A stretch of 42,989 nt of DNA from Candidatus Bathyarchaeota archaeon (GTDB taxonomy: Archaea; Thermoproteota; Bathyarchaeia; TCS64), in contig JAOZIG010000039.1 in the NCBI GenBank assembly GCA_026014515.1, forward strand, positions 1 to 42,989, read 5' to 3'. The position numbers and the translations under genes were made by a program. Positions 41,508-42,989 of the stretch are shown here, in pieces. Position 1 is the first letter of the stretch, and every line of letters begins with the position of its first letter. The notes under the pieces were generated by a model. The model was given only the letters and a program-made list of their open reading frames with translations, ran no database searches and was not told the origin of the DNA.

Positions 41508-42989
41508 ATGCGTGTAGCCGTAGTAGACAAAGAACGCTGTAAACCCGACAAATGCACACAGGAATGTATCAGGTTCTGCCCCATGGTCAGGACAAGACGA
41601 GAAGCCATCAGACAAGACACAGACGGCAAAGCCTACGTATCAGAATACATCTGCAGCGGCTGCGGAATATGCGTCAAAAAATGCCCCTTCGACGCCCTTA
41701 GTATCGTAAACCTACCCGACGAACTTGAATCAGAGCACCTCCACAGGTTCGGACCCAACAGCTTCACACTATACAGGATACCAAAACCCAGACAAGGCAA
41801 CGTAGTTGGGCTTCTCGGGCGAAACGGCATCGGAAAATCAACGCTACTGAAGGTTCTCGCAGGGGAACTCATACCAAACTTTGGGAAATTCGATGAACCC
41901 CCAACAAAGGAGCAGGTAATCGAACACTATGTAGGCACTCCAATGCACGAATACTTTGAGGGCGTCTATGGTGGCGGCTTCAAAGCCATCCATAAGCCCC
42001 AGTACGTTGACAAGATACCTAAAGTAGTCAAAGGAAAAACAGGAGAACTCCTAGAGAAACTGGACGAAAGAGGCGTACTAGCTGAGATAGTTGATGACCT
42101 AGAACTTGGGCATCTGCTTGACCGTGATCTCACTGTGTTGAGTGGCGGGGAGCTTCAACGAGTAGCCATCGCTACAGCCATCATCCGAGACGCTCCGGTT
42201 TATCTTTTTGACGAGCCCAGCAGCTTCCTTGACGTTTATCAGCGTACTCGTGCGGCGCGTATTATCCGTGACTTGGCTGATGATGATCGTATGGTTATCG
42301 CGGCTGAGCACGACCTAGCTGTACTGGACTATATGAGTGACGAGATTTTCATCCTCTACGGTGAGCCCGATGTCTACGGTATCGTGTCCAATGTGCACAG
42401 CGTCCGTGAAGGCATCAACATCTACATCAACGGGTACATACCAGACGAGAACGTCAGGTTCAGACAAAGCCCAATAGTGTTCCACGAGAAACCCCCACAG
42501 GAACAACAAGCCAGCACCTACAATATCCTTGAGTGGACTGATCTCATGATGGATTACGGTGACTTCAAGCTGGAAGTTGACGCTGGAGGCATCAGTATGG
42601 GTGAGGTAGTCGGCATCCTAGGCATGAACGGGATAGGTAAGACCACGTTTGTGAGGATGCTTGCTGGAGTAGAAGAACCTACAGAGGGACAGGTAACCAA
42701 CCCTGAGATCAAGGTCAGCTACAAACCCCAGTATATCACGGCGAACTTCGAGGGCACAGCAGAACAAGTACTGCGAAAGGCAGCGGGCACCAAGTATGTT
42801 GAGAACTGGTACAGGGCAGAGATTATCGAGCCATTGCACGTGAAACGGATGCTGGATAAAGAGGTAAGTATCCTGAGCGGCGGTGAGCTTCAACGTGTAG
42901 CTATCGCGGAGTGTTTGAGTCGTGATGCTGATATTTATCTGTTGGACGAGCCCAGCGCATACCTTGACGTTGAAGAAAGGTTAGCCGTT
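41508..42989 (+). CDS. abce1: ABCE1/RLI ribosome-recycling ATPase, 3' truncated
   Basis: The frame is open from the ATG to the end of the window (494 codons of about 590). The two-cluster iron-sulfur domain has all eight Cys: C11, C16, C20, C24 and C49, C52, C55, C59. NBD1 has GRNGIGKST, LSGGELQR and YLFDEPSSFLD. NBD2 has GMNGIGKTT, LSGGELQR and YLLDEPSAYLD. It splits the 70S/80S-type ribosome after termination with aRF1/Pelota. Only the end of NBD2 is missing. Confidence 0.99.
   Translation, partial: MRVAVVDKERCKPDKCTQECIRFCPMVRTRREAIRQDTDGKAYVSEYICSGCGICVKKCPFDALSIVNLPDELESEHLHRFGPNSFTLYRIPKPRQGNVVGLLGRNGIGKSTLLKVLAGELIPNFGKFDEPPTKEQVIEHYVGTPMHEYFEGVYGGGFKAIHKPQYVDKIPKVVKGKTGELLEKLDERGVLAEIVDDLELGHLLDRDLTVLSGGELQRVAIATAIIRDAPVYLFDEPSSFLDVYQRTRAARIIRDLADDDRMVIAAEHDLAVLDYMSDEIFILYGEPDVYGIVSNVHSVREGINIYINGYIPDENVRFRQSPIVFHEKPPQEQQASTYNILEWTDLMMDYGDFKLEVDAGGISMGEVVGILGMNGIGKTTFVRMLAGVEEPTEGQVTNPEIKVSYKPQYITANFEGTAEQVLRKAAGTKYVENWYRAEIIEPLHVKRMLDKEVSILSGGELQRVAIAECLSRDADIYLLDEPSAYLDVEERLAV

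Noticed and set aside
1..42989. tRNA, rRNA, CRISPR array, transposase or riboswitch
   Set aside because: No matching pattern was seen by eye on either strand; small RNAs could be missed without a covariance-model search.

Overview
The window is archaeal chromosome. The markers are an A-type (V-like) ATP synthase operon, ribosomal protein S26e, the ribosome-recycling ATPase ABCE1/RLI, a CDP-alcohol phosphatidyltransferase, and TATA-box promoters placed about 25-30 nt before start codons, which suggests many leaderless transcripts. S26e excludes most Euryarchaeota and fits an Asgard or TACK-type lineage. I lean towards an Asgard (Thorarchaeota-like) genome, but the phylum cannot be fixed by eye. 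I recognised no tRNA, rRNA, CRISPR array or transposase.

Layout. 1-2276: a GNAT acetyltransferase cut by the window edge, a nuclease-like protein, a DUF302 protein and an anchored coiled-coil protein. 2341-8386: the ATP synthase operon in the order F-H-E-A-B-D-C, with no I or K subunit in the window. 8419-8991: a free-standing pyruvate-kinase-C-terminal-like protein. 9366-10596: a compact cluster with a JAMM/MPN+ metalloprotease, a convergent ubiquitin-like protein ending in Gly-Gly, and a second (HExxH) metallopeptidase. 10674-12939: a regulator, a flavodoxin and a CPBP membrane protease. 13011-14579: an ECF transporter S component, a secreted DUF4430 protein and a winged-helix regulator, behind a TATA-overlapping palindrome. 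14576-23747: MFS transporters, a GGCT-fold protein, an amidohydrolase, an SGNH hydrolase, S26e, a CDP-alcohol transferase, an FAD oxidoreductase and an XRE-CBS protein. 23874-27232: purine genes purC-purF and purE. 27463-34756: a ClC channel, a DUF3795 protein, an amidinotransferase-fold enzyme, two tandem FtsX/MacB-type permeases and a winged-helix/membrane-protein pair. 34757-40896: a HIT-like protein, a zinc-ribbon protein, xylulokinase, a hicB antitoxin with a broken hicA, an M20 peptidase, a very AT-rich membrane protein and a xylose-isomerase homologue. 40928-42989: a P-loop kinase-like protein and ABCE1, cut by the window end.

How the genes work together. The clearest candidate for an undescribed system is the 9.4-10.6 kb cluster. 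The two codons for the ubiquitin-like protein's Gly-Gly tail lie inside a 17-bp antisense overlap with the 3' end of the JAMM protease gene, so a modifier and its likely deconjugase or processing protease are physically locked together. A second candidate is the ECF-S/DUF4430/regulator operon, which reads as a self-regulated uptake system, possibly for a corrinoid. Other points are a 35-bp promoter-like repeat shared by the permease operon and a small ORF, a xylose isomerase homologue with one metal ligand changed from Asp to His that pairs with a xylulokinase 2.5 kb away, and the decaying hicA beside an intact hicB.
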